A stretch of DNA of 64,000 nt from Pelobates cultripes (taxonomy: Eukaryota > Chordata > Amphibia > Anura > Pelobatidae). Of the stretch, positions 31,231-41,999 are shown one piece after another. Where the stretch lies: positions 243,869,009 through 243,933,008 of the forward strand of contig OW240917.1 of the NCBI GenBank assembly GCA_933207985.1, read 5' to 3'. The translations under genes and the position numbers were made by a program. The notes beneath the pieces are model-generated. The model saw nothing but the letters and a program-made list of their open reading frames with translations, did no database searches and was not told the origin of the DNA. Every line of letters starts with the position of its first letter. Within the stretch, counting starts at the first letter, position 1.

Positions 31231-32064
31231 TTAAATTATGATAAATATTTGCACTTTCACACAGACGCTGCACTCAGTGACATACATTTACAGATTCACT
31301 CCCACACATGTAGATCCATTATTACAAACTCATAGACACAAATTCACACATACGTAGAACATTTTGTTTTGTTCGCCATGAGAGCTTTATTGAGGTCTAG
31401 TACCATGTCCCATGAGCTCTTCAGCCTACGGCTGCCAATCCAGGAGTTATTTGCACAAGTCCCCAGTCTACCCAAGGCTGGTAATAGAGACAATCTAATC
31501 TCACCAAATGGCCCTTGGTCCATGAAGCCATGTGTTAAGGATCAGAGCTGGATTAACCATAAATTGGCATTGGGAGCCAACTAGGGCTCAGACTGACTGA
31601 TTTCCCTGCTCAACGATTAACTTTCTTACCTTTTCAACAAAGCTTTTGTGATCTGCATCTATATCAGGTGCAGACAACTTTACAAGCTCACTCACAGTCT
31701 TCTAGAACTTCTCAGTAACCCAGAGTGCCGCAGCTACCACCCAAAATCATTAACTGAGCACCAGGACTGTGAGGGAGTTCTTAAAGTGGTCTATACCTGA
31801 TACTGCACAGACCACAATATTCACCATTGAACCACCATGGACTCTTCTCTCAGTGTGTCTCCACTGGACCAGCAGGGAAAGCTAAGTGGGAAGAAGGCAA
31901 AACGCATGCACACTCACATACCACACACACAATATTTAGACACAATCAGACTCTTCAACAGACAAAATACAGCAAACAGAAACACAACAATGAACTAGCA
32001 CACACTGGGAGACTCAGCCCCACCCTCCACATACAGCTCGTAGCATCCTCTACACATGCAACAC
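31231..32064. other. Non-coding DNA left of gypsy copy 2
   Basis: No gene recognised. The final AACAC (32060-32064) is the target duplication of gypsy copy 2. Confidence 0.45.
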
Positions 32065-32735
32065 TGTAACGAGAATATACCCCTACACGCAGGATCCAGC
32101 TAAACAGAGGCAAATACAGAGGAGAGATACGTCTACCGGACCTTAGAATGGCCGGACTCGACGTATATGAGAGGAGACAGAGCCAGGAACAAACCGAGGT
32201 CAAGGGCACAGAGAGACAGCGTAAACTAGGACAAGCCGGGGTCTGGTACACGGAAAACAGCAAGCCGGCAAACAGTACAGATAAGGATAAAGCGAAAACG
32301 AAGTCAGAATACGAAGCCAAAGTCAATACGAGAAAACACAACTGAACACCACAAGCGCTAAAGGGAACTGAAACAGAAACCACGATAGGGCAACGAGCTA
32401 AGGGAAAAAGGTAAGTTTAAATAGCTTTTAAACGAAAGTGATTGGCTCCTGTCACTTCCACACCCCCAAAAGGTAATTGTATAGGGAGTGTGGTATGACA
32501 GGAGCCAATGGGAGCCTTTTGGCAATTAGGCTCCCACTGTCTCTTTAAGAGCGCGCCCGAGACTCGCGGCGCGCTCTTAGTTTCAGGCGGGACACGTGAC
32601 CGCTTCACGCGGTCACTGCCCGCCTTCCATCCAAAGCAGTCGGATGAGCCGCGCGCGGCTCGTGCAGCCGCAGGACCGCGCGCGGCTTGAAGAGAGGACC
32701 GCGACCGGCCCCCGGTTAAGGTAAGTAACGCTACA
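32065..32735 (-). repeat. 3' LTR of gypsy copy 2
   Basis: On the plus strand it reads TGTAACGAGA...AACGCTACA. It is 671 bp and nearly identical to 37024-37694. The pol frame of this copy reads through the polypurine tract into it. Confidence 0.93.
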
Positions 32736-35700
32736 GTACCCCCCCCTGAGGACACGCCCCCCGGGCGGGTAGGACCAGGCCTGGCAGGAAAACGAGAATG
32801 GAAAGAGCGCACAAGACGGGGAGCATGGACAGCATCAGCCGAAATCCAACTGTGCTCCTCAGGCCCATAACCCTTCCAATGTACCAAGTACTGAAGTCGA
32901 CCCCTAAGGAAACGAGAGTCAAGAACAGCAGACACTTCAAACTCTTCATGACCCTCCACCGAGATAGGAGGGGGAGGAGGAGTATGCCGGGTATAGCGGT
33001 TGCGTACGAAAGGTTTTAACAATGAGGTGTGAAAAACATTAGGAATACGTAGATTCTTAGGCAGGCCTAAGGCATAAGAAACAGGATTAACCTTATGTAT
33101 AATACGATAAGGTCCAATGAAGCGGGGAGCCAATTTCATAGAAGGCACCCGGAGACGAATATTCCGCGTGGAAAGCAAAACCCTGTCCCCCACAACATAG
33201 GACGGAGCTGCTCTGCGATGCTTGTCAGCCTGAGCCTTCTGGCGAGTAGCAGAGTCCACCAAAGAACGCTGAACCTGCTCCCAAGTATTACGCAAACCAG
33301 CCAAATGCTCATCCAGAACTGGCATGCCCTGTGAGGAGAATGCAGCCGGAAGAACAACGGGATGCTGGCCATAGACAACGTAAAAAGGGCTCTTGCCGGA
33401 AGAATCATGAGTGGCGTTATTCCGAGCAAATTCAGCCCAAGGAAGCAGGTCAGACCAATTGTCCTGATGGTGAGACACAAAACAACGGAGGTATTGCTCC
33501 AGAGACTGGTTGGCACGTTCAGCAGCCCCATTAGACTGGGGATGATAAGCGGAAGAAAATGAGAGAGAAATACCCATTTCTGAACAAAAGGCCCTCCAGA
33601 ACCTGGAAATAAATTGGCTACCCCTATCGGATACAATAGATACGGGAATCCCATGTAATTGAAATACTTCTCTAGCGAAGATATGAGCCAGTTCCTTGGA
33701 TGTGGGCAACTTGTGAAGAGACACGAAGTGAGCCATTTTGGAGAACCGATCCACTATCATCAGGATTACTGTGTTACCATTTGAAGGGGTAATTCAACAA
33801 TAAAATCCATGGACAGGTTAGACCAAGGTCTCTCGGGAACGGGTAACGGATGCAACAGCCCACAAGGAACTCTACGGGAGGATTTCATACAGGCACAAGT
33901 AGTACAAGCACTTATATAGTCAGTGACATCCTTTCGTAAGGAATCCCACCAAAAATACCGAGAAACAGCTGACACCGTTTTGGAAATACCAGGATGTCCA
34001 GCAGTCTTAGTATCATGATATAATGACATAATATCCCGTCTCTCAGGAACATCAACGAACAGTTTATCATTAGGCCTCTCGCTAGGTGCCATGCTTTGTT
34101 TCGCTTGTATGGCCTGCAAGAGGGACGAGGAAATAGACAAAATAGTAGTAGCTATTATCCTGTCTGGGGGAATGACAGGAGTAACATCAATCTCCTGTTT
34201 GTCAGTAGTTTCGAACTGTCTGGACAGAGCGTCTGCTTTAGTGTTGCGATCACCTGGCCTATAGGTGATAATAAAATTGAAACGGGACAAAAATAGTGAC
34301 CACCTAGCCTGCCTGGAAGACAATCTTTTGGCTTCGCTAAGGTAGGATAGGTTTTTGTGATCCGTAAAAATGAGGATAGGATCCTTAGTTCCTTCTAACA
34401 AATGTCTCCACTCTTTAAGTGCTAAAATAATAGCAAGGAGTTCGCGATTACCCACATCATAATTTTTCTCTGCTTTGGACATTTGTTTAGAAAAGAAGCC
34501 GCATGGATGCAATGGCTTTTCAGGCGACTCTCTTTGGGATAAGACAGCACCTACCCCAATATCCGAAGCATCAACTTCAAGAATATAGGGCAGTGAGGGG
34601 TCAGGATGCTGTAAAATAGGTGCAGAGGCGAACGTAGTTTTAAGAAATTCAAAAGCCTGAAGTGCCTAGGTAGACCAAACACGAGTATTGCCATCCTTTT
34701 TAGTCATACGGGTAATAGGTGCTACAATGGACGAAAAACCTTTGATAAAACGTCTATAATAATTGGAGAACCCAAGGAAACGCTGAATAGCTTTCAGACC
34801 TTGCGGTAGAGGCCATTCTATTACAGCAGCAAGTTTCTGGGGATCCATACGAAAACCTTTAGCGGAAATCAAATACCCCAAGAACTGGACTTCGGTTTGG
34901 TCAAACAGACATTTTTCTAGCTTGCAATAAAGACCATTAGCAAGAAGGGTCTTCAAAACTGTCGTAACATGTCTGTGATGAGTGTGTATATCTGTAGAAT
35001 ATATTAAAATGTCGTCCAAGTATACGATAACAAATGTGTGAATAAAATCTCTTAAGACATCATTAATAAATTCTTGGAATACTGCTGGGGCATTGCAAAG
35101 CCCAAATGGCATAACAGTATATTCGTAATGACCGGATCTAGTGTTGAATGCAGTCTTCCATTCGTGATTTTCCTTTATACGTATCAAATTGTATGCACTC
35201 CTAAGGTCTAATTTAGTGAACACAGTGGCATGTTTCAGCCTGTCAAATAATTCTGTAATTAAAGGTATAGGGTATGCATTTTTGATAGTGATTTTGTTTA
35301 GACCTCTATAATCTATACACGGTCTTAAATCACCTTCTTTCTTCGATACAAAGAAGAACCCTGCTCCAGCTGGAGAAGAGGATCTCCTAATAAACCCCTT
35401 TTCTAGTGATTCCTTAATATACTCCTCCATGACACGGTTTTCTTGAACCGATAAGGGGTACACCCTGCCCTTTGGAGGTATAGTGCCAGGCAACAAGTCA
35501 ATAGCGCAATCATAGGGTCTGTGAGGCGGTAATTTCTCAGCCTCCCTTTTATCGAAAACAGTCTTTAGAGATAAATACTGAGGGGGTATAACCGTAGACA
35601 AAGGAGGACTGGTAGGTACCTCAATAGAATTCAAAGGTGTGACTTCCAACGTACAAGACTCGTGGCAGGCCTCACTCCATGATTTTATTTGCCCTGTCTC

Positions 35701-36132
35701 CCAGTCAAAAATGGGATTGTGAGCACGTAACCATGGATACCCTAATACTAACTGTGAAGAGGGAGAGGTGATGACCTGGAATTGAATGGTTTCATAGTGT
35801 AAAACCCCTGTGTACATGTGTAATGGTACAGTCTCATGAGTAACAACTGGAGAACTTAATGGTCTACCATCTATGGCCTCAACGGCCAAGGGTATCTCCT
35901 TCTCTCTGATGGGAATGTTGTTTCTCTTTATAAAGCCAGAGTCTATAAAATTTTCAGCTGCCCCAGAGTCAACCAGAGCATATATGTTGTCAACTATACA
36001 AATCTCTCCCATATATAAAGAAACCGGGAGAAGCAAGCGGTTAGGAGGCAATTTAGGAGACTTAGATATCACACCCAAGGCCAGTCCCCTATAAGGTCTT
36101 AGGTGCGAGAGTTTTCCGGGAGTAAAGGACAT
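32417..36132 (-). pseudogene. Pol polyprotein, gypsy copy 2 (two lesions)
   Basis: Protease with intact DSG and the full FIDSGFIKRN region, RT with YLDD, RNase H, integrase with HHCC finger and a complete D,D,E set (SDRGSQF present), then a chromodomain (LVHWKGYGPEEHSW). Segments: 36132-34666, which ends at a TAG where copy 1 has GAG; from there the same frame continues to 33766, where one missing C in a C-run shifts the frame; then 33760-32417. The last segment does not stop at the LTR border but runs about 100 residues into the 3' LTR, owing to a one-base difference near 32765. Gag-Pol overlap is in the -1 frame, as in copy 1. Confidence 0.92.
32736..32748 (-). other. Polypurine tract of gypsy copy 2
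   Basis: GTACCCCCCCCTGA on the plus strand, i.e. a G-rich tract on the element strand, directly beside the 3' LTR. Confidence 0.8.
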
Positions 36133-37010
36133 TCCTTTACCATATGGTCTCTCCTACCACAGTATAGGCAGAGTCCCTCCCTTCTCCTATGTAATTTCTC
36201 AGTATCAGAGAGTTTGGCAACCCCTAATTGCATAGGTTCCTCCTCAGACACTTTAACACTCTCTGGTATATTAACTCTGGGGTTAATGGGTGTAACAAAA
36301 CGTCTATTCCTGTTCTTGGTATAGAGCCTGTCACGAATTCTATTATCAATATCAATGAGGTAATCGATAAGGTCCTCTAAGGCAATAGGAAGCTCCTTAG
36401 CTGCTACCTCATCCAATATCGTATCTGACAAACCTTCCATAAAGGCAGTAGTTAACCCATTGTTGGTCCAATCTACCTGCGAAGCAAGAGTGCGAAACTG
36501 AATAGCATAATCAGCCACAGACCTAGAACCCTGTTTAATTCTCATTAATGCTCTCGCGGCATTCTTTGACCTTTTCATTGTGTCAAAAGTTCTACGAAAA
36601 GCCGTAAGAAAACTGTTGAAATCATGTACCATAGGTCCATTAGCTTCCCAAATAGGATTTGCCCACTCAAGTGCCTTATCGGTAAGTTGGTGCATAAAGA
36701 ACCCAACCTTAGACCTCTCTGTGGGGAATGAACGTGGATACATTTCGAAGTGAAATTCAATTTGATTAATAAACCCTCTGCAAGTCTTAGAGTCCCCTCC
36801 ATACCTAGGAGGAGGTGTTAAATGGGCCGAAGTATTAGGCAAAGTAGATACTTCAGGGAGAAGGGGCGTAGGAGGGTTAGGTGTGGTTGCTGGAACGGTT
36901 CTAGCTAGGAGCGTCTGGAGAGCCTGAGCTATCTGATCCATACGGTGATCCTGCTCTACAAATCTTGCCTCATGGGACGCCATCTGTTGAGCTAAATCTG
37001 CGGGGTCCAT
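36099..37010 (-). CDS. Gag polyprotein, gypsy copy 2
   Basis: 303 residues, intact, with the same layout as copy 1: an N-terminal helical stretch, a proline-rich linker, a capsid-type core with FINQIEFHFEMYP and WANPIWE, and one CX2CX4HX4C zinc knuckle (CLYCGRRDHMVKEC) near the C-terminus. It starts one base after the self-complementary primer site (37012-37021). Gag would assemble cytoplasmic particles around element RNA. It overlaps the start of pol by 34 nt. Confidence 0.93.
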   Translation of the reverse strand: MDPADLAQQMASHEARFVEQDHRMDQIAQALQTLLARTVPATTPNPPTPLLPEVSTLPNTSAHLTPPPRYGGDSKTCRGFINQIEFHFEMYPRSFPTERSKVGFFMHQLTDKALEWANPIWEANGPMVHDFNSFLTAFRRTFDTMKRSKNAARALMRIKQGSRSVADYAIQFRTLASQVDWTNNGLTTAFMEGLSDTILDEVAAKELPIALEDLIDYLIDIDNRIRDRLYTKNRNRRFVTPINPRVNIPESVKVSEEEPMQLGVAKLSDTEKLHRRREGLCLYCGRRDHMVKECPLLPENSRT

Positions 37011-37011
37011 G

Positions 37012-37021
37012 GCCCTATCGT
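37012..37021 (-). other. Self-complementary primer-binding site of gypsy copy 2
   Basis: ACGATAGGGC on the element strand, between the 5' LTR and the Gag ATG. Its reverse complement is at the inferred transcript start, 37341-37350 (minus strand). This is the same arrangement as in copy 1. Confidence 0.7.
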
Positions 37022-37023
37022 AA

Positions 37024-37694
37024 TGTAACGAGAATATACCCCTACACGCAGGATCCAGCTAAACAGAGGCAAATACAGAGGAGAGATACGTCTACCGGAC
37101 CTTAGAATGGCCGGACTCGACGTATATGAGAGGAGACAGAGCCAGGAACAAACCGAGGTCAAGGGCACAGAGAGACAGCGTAAACTAGGACAAGCCGGGG
37201 TCTGGTACACGGAAAACAGCAAGCCGGCAAACAGTACAGATAAGGATAAAGCGAAAACGAAGTCAGAATACGAAGCCAAAGTCAATACGAGAAAACACAA
37301 CTGAACACCACAAGCGCTAAAGGGAACTGAAACAGAAACCACGATAGGGCAACGAGCTAAGGGAAAAAGGTAAGTTTAAATAGCTTTTAAACGAAAGTGA
37401 TTGGCTCCTGTCACTTCCACACCCCCTATAGGTAATTGTACAGGGAGTGTGGTATGACAGGAGCCAATGGGAGCCTTTTGGCAATTAGGCTCCCACTGTC
37501 TCTTTAAGAGCGCGCCCGAGACTCGCGGCGCGCTCTTAGTTTCAGGCGGGACACGTGACCGCTTCACGCGGTCACTGCCCGCCTTCCATCTAAAGCAGTC
37601 GGATGAGCCGCGCGCGGCTCGTGCAGCCGCAGGACCGCGCGCGGCTTGAAGAGAGGACCGCGACCGGCCCCCGGTTAAGGTAAGTAAAGCTACA
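37024..37694 (-). repeat. 5' LTR of gypsy copy 2
   Basis: 671 bp. It differs from the other LTR at the CCCCCTATAGG/CCCCCAAAAGG site, at TACAGG/TATAGG, at ATCTAAAG/ATCCAAAG and at AAAGCTACA/AACGCTACA. Confidence 0.93.
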
Positions 37695-37699
37695 AACAC

Positions 37700-38272
37700 T
37701 CAGCCACCACAGACACAACAATGACAGAACAGAACCTAGGTCTCAAGGAGGGGGCCACAGTCTGGCATCCTGCCCAGGCCTATATGAATCGTATGCAGCT
37801 CTGTCAACACTGGAATAAGACAAAAGAAAATCTGATAAAATGTAGTGAATGTGATCAGGTGGTGGGCGAGAGGAAAGGAGAAGACGCCTTTGGGTTAGTA
37901 ACTGGGATGAAGACTTGAAGCATAGCACAAGTCATGTTAAGAGAGAAAGGCGTGAAACTGGGGAAGAAGTCTTTCAATAATTAATCAATCTCGTCAGAAA
38001 AATTATTTGCAAAGCTATAAACTGTAAGCTAGAAAGTTAGTATAAGGGTGGATACGGCAGGATAAAATAAAGAGGTAAAGGTATCGAAGAGACACTTGGG
38101 ATTATGAGAGTAGGTGCTAATGACTGACAAAAAATACAATTGTTCAATTGTGCCGAAAGAACATAACGTGAATTCATGGCAGAAGAAATTTGACATGGTT
38201 TCAAACTTCCTCAGCAGAGTGGAAGTATCTCCGTAAGTTGATTTCTAAATAAATTTACCGTAGTTTAAAGAC
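37700..38272. other. Non-coding DNA
   Basis: No known gene. A 65-residue open frame at 37721-37918 has no recognised domain. Confidence 0.4.
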
Positions 38273-38755
38273 ACATTACTGGGAGTATTATTGCTGTGGA
38301 GCTCTGTTATACACTCAGGCACATTACTGGGAGTATTATTGCTGTAGAGCTCTGTTATACACTCAGACACATTACTGGGAGTATTATTGATCTGGAGCTC
38401 TGTTATACACTCAGACACATTACTGGGAGTATTATTGCTGTAGAGCTCTGTTATACACTCAGACACATTACTGGGAGTATTATTGCTGTGGAGCTCTGTT
38501 ATACACTCAGACACATTACTGGGAGTAGTATTGCTGTGGAGCTCTGTTATACACTCAGACACATTACTGGGAGTATTATTGCTGTGGAGCTCTGTTATAC
38601 ACTCAGACACATTACTGGGAGTATTATTGCTGTGGAGCTCTGTTATACACTCAGACACATTACTGGGAGTATTATTGCTGTGGAGCTCTGTTATACACTC
38701 ACACACATTACTGGGAGTATTATTGCTGTGGAGCTCAGACACACCAACAATATGG
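38273..38755. repeat. 48-bp tandem minisatellite
   Basis: About ten units of exactly 48 bp, each with ACATTACTGGGAGTATTATT and GCTGTGGAGCTCTGTTATAC. Since 48 is divisible by three, both strands stay open and would give 16-residue peptide repeats (ELHSNNTPSNVSECIT on the minus strand). There is no start context or splice evidence for expression. The unit is related to the diverged repeats at 836-1263 and 3040-3265. Confidence 0.92.
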
Positions 38756-38925
38756 AGCTCAGAGAAAAGAGAGACATTAGAATAGAAAAATAGGGACAGA
38801 GGGATTTGGGTCCAAAATAGGGACTGTCCTCCTAAATCTGGACGCTTGGGAGGTGTGAGTGGCGATAGAGTTATACAAGAAGGTAGCCAGGATAGGACAG
38901 GAAAATATATCAAGGAGCAAAAGTA
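38756..38925. other. Non-coding DNA between minisatellite and hammerhead relic
   Basis: No feature recognised. Confidence 0.4.
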
Positions 38926-38926
38926 G

Positions 38927-38964
38927 AGCAACGTTTCGATCCCTTCGGGGATCTTTATCAAGCT
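38927..38964 (-). ncRNA. Hammerhead ribozyme-like fold (copy 5, U3-A8 core)
   Basis: Minus strand: stem I AGC (38962-38964) with GCT (38927-38929); core TTGATAA (38955-38961); extra A (38954); stem II GATCCC/GGGATC, six perfect pairs closing a CGAA loop (38938-38953); GAAA (38934-38937); palindrome ACGT (38931-38934); position 17 is T at 38930. Stem III lacks a loop, so folding in cis is questionable. Stem II differs entirely from copies 1-4 yet pairs fully. Confidence 0.62.
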
Positions 38965-39085
38965 AAAGATAAAAATATGTACAAATAGTGTATAAAGCAT
39001 TTTTTTTAACAGTGTTGCACTATTATATGTATTGTAGATTAACAGCTGTATCTTCTATATTGCCTTGGTTACATTTATATCTATA

Positions 39086-39120
39086 AAGATAAAGATCCCT
39101 GAAGGGATCGAAACGTTGCT
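39086..39120 (+). pseudogene. Decayed hammerhead-like fold (copy 6)
   Basis: Stem II GATCCC/GGGATC with TGAA loop (39094-39109), GAAA, ACGT and GCT are all kept. The 5' core reads AAGATAA instead of YTGANRA and the 5' strand of stem I no longer pairs. It is probably inactive and serves as a decayed comparison for the other copies. Confidence 0.55.
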
Positions 39121-39200
39121 GTATCCGTCATGTTATTCCAAAAAATCTGCTGATGTATGAAGACCTTGAGTGCCTGGACTACTTTGCTCTTACTATACGG

Positions 39201-39737
39201 ATTAGGGTTTGCCAGTCCTATGTACAGCGCACCGAGTTCTACAGGTGATGAGAGTGCGGATCCCTCCTTATTTTTTGCTATCAGTAGAAGCCTTAAACTA
39301 GCACAATACAAGCTTCCTGTTTATAATAAATTGAGTAAATATTTCGTAACGTAACGGCGTTAAGTCAGGATTTTATTAACGTCAGGACACGAGCATTAGC
39401 CCTCACTTTAACCACTCTTCATGTTTTTATCTGCTTCGGCATAAAAGAACGTATTGTTTGCGGGTTCATTTAAAGGACGTTTCATTGTTTTTATCATGGA
39501 TTGTCCCAGCTGCTGTGTCTTTATATTTAAATGAAATACATTATCCTTGAGTGTCACTTAAAACAGAGAAACAGAACACGTATTCGGAAAGGGAACATTC
39601 GCAGATCCTGGTTTTAAACTATTTGTTGTGTTAACATGTTTTATTCTCTTTCTTTGTTGTTTGTTTTTCTATCTTTTGCCACTTGAAAATTCTCAAATAG
39701 AGATAGGCGTAATACCACTTGACTTTGATAAAATCTT
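39201..39737. other. Non-coding DNA
   Basis: No gene recognised; an incidental short open frame at 39157-39354. Confidence 0.4.
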
Positions 39738-40120
39738 TAGTTACATAGTTACATAGTTACATAAGCTGAAAAGAGACTTGCGTCCATCAAGTTCAGCCTT
39801 CCTCACATATGTTGTTGCTGTTGATCCAAAAGAAGGCAAAAAACCTAGTCTGAAGCGCTTCCAATTTTGCCACAAACTAGGAAAAAATTCCTTCTTGACC
39901 CCAAAATAGCAGTCAGATGTCTCCTTGGATCAAGCAGCTATTACCCCACTAATTAGAAATGATATCCCTGTATGTTATGTTTTTGTAAGTATTTATCCAA
40001 TTGCTGTTTAAACATCTGTAGTGACTCTGATAAAACCACCTCTTCAGGCAGAGAATTCCATATCCTTATTGCTCTTACTGTCAAAAATGAAATCTCCTTT
40101 CTTCCAGCCTAAATATGTGA
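39738..40120 (-). mobile_element. CR1/L2-like LINE 3' end
   Basis: A plus-strand (AGTTACAT)n run at 39738-39762 is the short-repeat 3' tail of a minus-strand LINE. The minus strand then encodes a recognisable ORF2 C-terminus: IRIWNSLPEEVV, then SLQMFKQQLDKYL and a stop after GYHF. W-N-S-L-P is the hallmark of the C-terminal region in CR1/L2-type elements. It is a truncated, non-functional copy. Confidence 0.75.
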
Positions 40121-40669
40121 CCTTGTGTCCTAGAGTGTGTTAGCGAATTCCAATTTGGTATATTTAATTTACTATATGGTTATGTGGACACTATAACCGT
40201 GAACTCGTTTCTTTTAAAAAGAAACAGCTTCCATCATTGTGAAGTCTCAGATGATTACATATGACCTAGCCTGGCCTTAGGGGTCTTAGGGCTAATAGTA
40301 ATATAAATATATTGAGGCGGAGCTTGGGTGGGCATTGAGTAGACAGTGGGTGGGCTTAAGGTGAAATGTAGGCATTAGGTGGAGATTGGGGGGGTGTAAG
40401 GTAAAATATCAAAAATATTTTTGGGGCGTTTGGTTTTTTACCCACCTAGTAGTGCCCCTACCCCTAGCAAACACGCTTGAAGACGTTACACCATTCTAAA
40501 ATAGTTTGAATCCTTGCAATTGGGGGACGAGCGGTCCTTCAACCATAACCACTATGGCATGCTGTAGTCTTATGGTGTTTGGTGTTTTCCTTAAAAGCAA
40601 TGTAATCTAGACTCTAGCTCCTCCCTAGCTCCCCCCTCACCCGACTTTAAAATGTAAAAAAAAAGGCCG
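40121..40669. other. Non-coding DNA
   Basis: No gene recognised; a GGGTGGGC-type purine-rich stretch at about 40320-40400. Confidence 0.4.
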
Positions 40670-41030
40670 CAATTTTTAAAAATGTATTTAGCACTGAGCA
40701 GTGTTTTTGTGTTTGAATGTTAGCATATTTTTGTATGGAGTATGTTTGAGTGAATGTAGGGGTGTGTTTGTATGTAGTTTTGGCGTTCGAATGCAAGCAT
40801 GCAGTTGTGTGCCGTGTGGTTTTTGAATGCAGTGCTGTGGTTATATATAATGGTAGGGTTTGTATGTAGTGTTGACGTAGAAATGCAGGGGTGTATTTGT
40901 CTGTAGTGTTGGCGAGATTCTGAGATGTATGCACATATACACACTGACACACATGCAGATACATATACACTCAAGCAGATACATAGACACATGAATACAC
41001 AGACACACACTGACACATATGCAGACACAG
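40670..41030 (-). repeat. Composite minisatellite, inverted copy of 12639-13480
   Basis: Units with TTTTTGAATGCAGTG and GTATGTAGTGTTG, followed by CA-rich ACACTGACACACATGCAGATAC. This is the reverse complement in order and content of the repeat to the right of the Tc1 element. Confidence 0.65.
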
Positions 41031-41249
41031 GGGCGATTCTAGGAACAATATATGATAGGGGGGAATAAGATACCACAGTCAAAACTGGGGTTGCACTAAA
41101 ACTTTTCACTAGGGGATGGGGTAACATGCTGTCGTTTTCAGTCTGATGCCAGCAAACTGTGCTCTGCATGTTGGCATCCAGCAATAAATTTGCATAAAAT
41201 TCACATTAGCCATCCAGATTTCTTGTTCTGGGCTGGCTGACACATCCTA

Positions 41250-41545
41250 ACTTCAATCTTTCGATTGAAGTTGCTATCCTTATGTGGGATTGCCATATTT
41301 AAGGGCGCCAAATAAGGGAGCTATCTGCTAAACAGCACCCTAATTTAGTATCCATATATAAATATGGAAATCTCACATAAGGGCACCAATTTAGGGAATC
41401 ATCTACTAAACAGCTAAAAGATTTAAAAAAAAATAACCTTTTCTTAATTTTTCAATAGGTTAGTAGATAACTCACTTATTTGTTATCGTTATGTAAGATT
41501 GCAATATTTAAGGACACCAAATAAGGGAGCTATCTACTAAACACT
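41250..41545. repeat. Imperfect duplication with AAATAAGGGAGCTATCTACT
   Basis: The phrase TTTAAGGGCGCCAAATAAGG-GAGCTATCTGCTAAACA at 41297-41335 recurs at 41506-41543 with few changes; a more diverged copy lies between at 41385-41420. Period about 105 and 210 bp. Probably part of an old transposon. Confidence 0.55.
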
Positions 41546-41579
41546 TACACATCTTTATATGCACACAATAACACAATAT

Positions 41580-41810
41580 ATGTATGTCAGTGTGTATATA
41601 TATATATATATATACATACACACACAATCAGAGACATACACCCACATAACCACTGACACACAGACCCACACATACAATCACAGGCCTACACACACAATCA
41701 CATACATAAAAACACATAATCACAACATACACACTTAACCACAGAGATGCACACACAATCACAGACAATCATCACATACATACACACATTTAATAAGAGG
41801 TCCACCCAAC
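41580..41810. repeat. TA and CACA microsatellites
   Basis: (TA)n at about 41605-41622, then ACACACAATCACA words to about 41790. Confidence 0.8.
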
Positions 41811-41999
41811 CTTCCTACCTTGTTTTGGGAGGGCTGGAGTGGAGGGCTGGTGGTCATTGGTTGCTGCTGGGATCTCTGTGCTCTACCTGCACAAGACCCT
41901 CACGTGCACTGTTATGACGCCGATGCCGGGATGACTTCATATCCCAGCTGCCGGCACACTGCAGGGCGAAGACAGTCAGACACAGTCAGATGCACACAG

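Larger units (their letters stand above)
32065..37694 (-). mobile_element. Ty3/gypsy chromovirus-type LTR retrotransposon, copy 2
   Basis: A full-length 5.63-kb element on the minus strand, flanked by AACAC (32060-32064 and 37695-37699). Its two 671-bp LTRs differ at about five positions by eye, suggesting a recent insertion. Gag is intact. Pol carries one nonsense codon and one single-base deletion, so this copy is nearer to intact than copy 1 at 5011-10543. Confidence 0.95.
38926..39200. mobile_element. Penelope-type relic with two divergently oriented hammerhead folds
   Basis: A minus-strand fold (38927-38964) and a plus-strand fold (about 39086-39120) are near mirror images 120 bp apart, like the opposed pseudo-LTR ends at 23358-25039 but with the interior almost gone. 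The phrase after the right fold, TTGAGTGCCTGGACTACTTT, resembles that in the fragment at 18030-18110. Confidence 0.6.

Noticed and set aside
31955..32383. 142-residue minus-strand frame in the gypsy LTR, repeated at 36992-37342 and on the plus strand at 5346 and 10226
   Set aside because: It lies in the LTR leader and is shared by all LTR copies; no domain is seen and the leader role explains conservation.
38273..38755. Regular direct repeats resembling a CRISPR array
   Set aside because: There are no unique spacers; the whole 48-bp unit repeats, so it is a tandem minisatellite, in a eukaryotic context.
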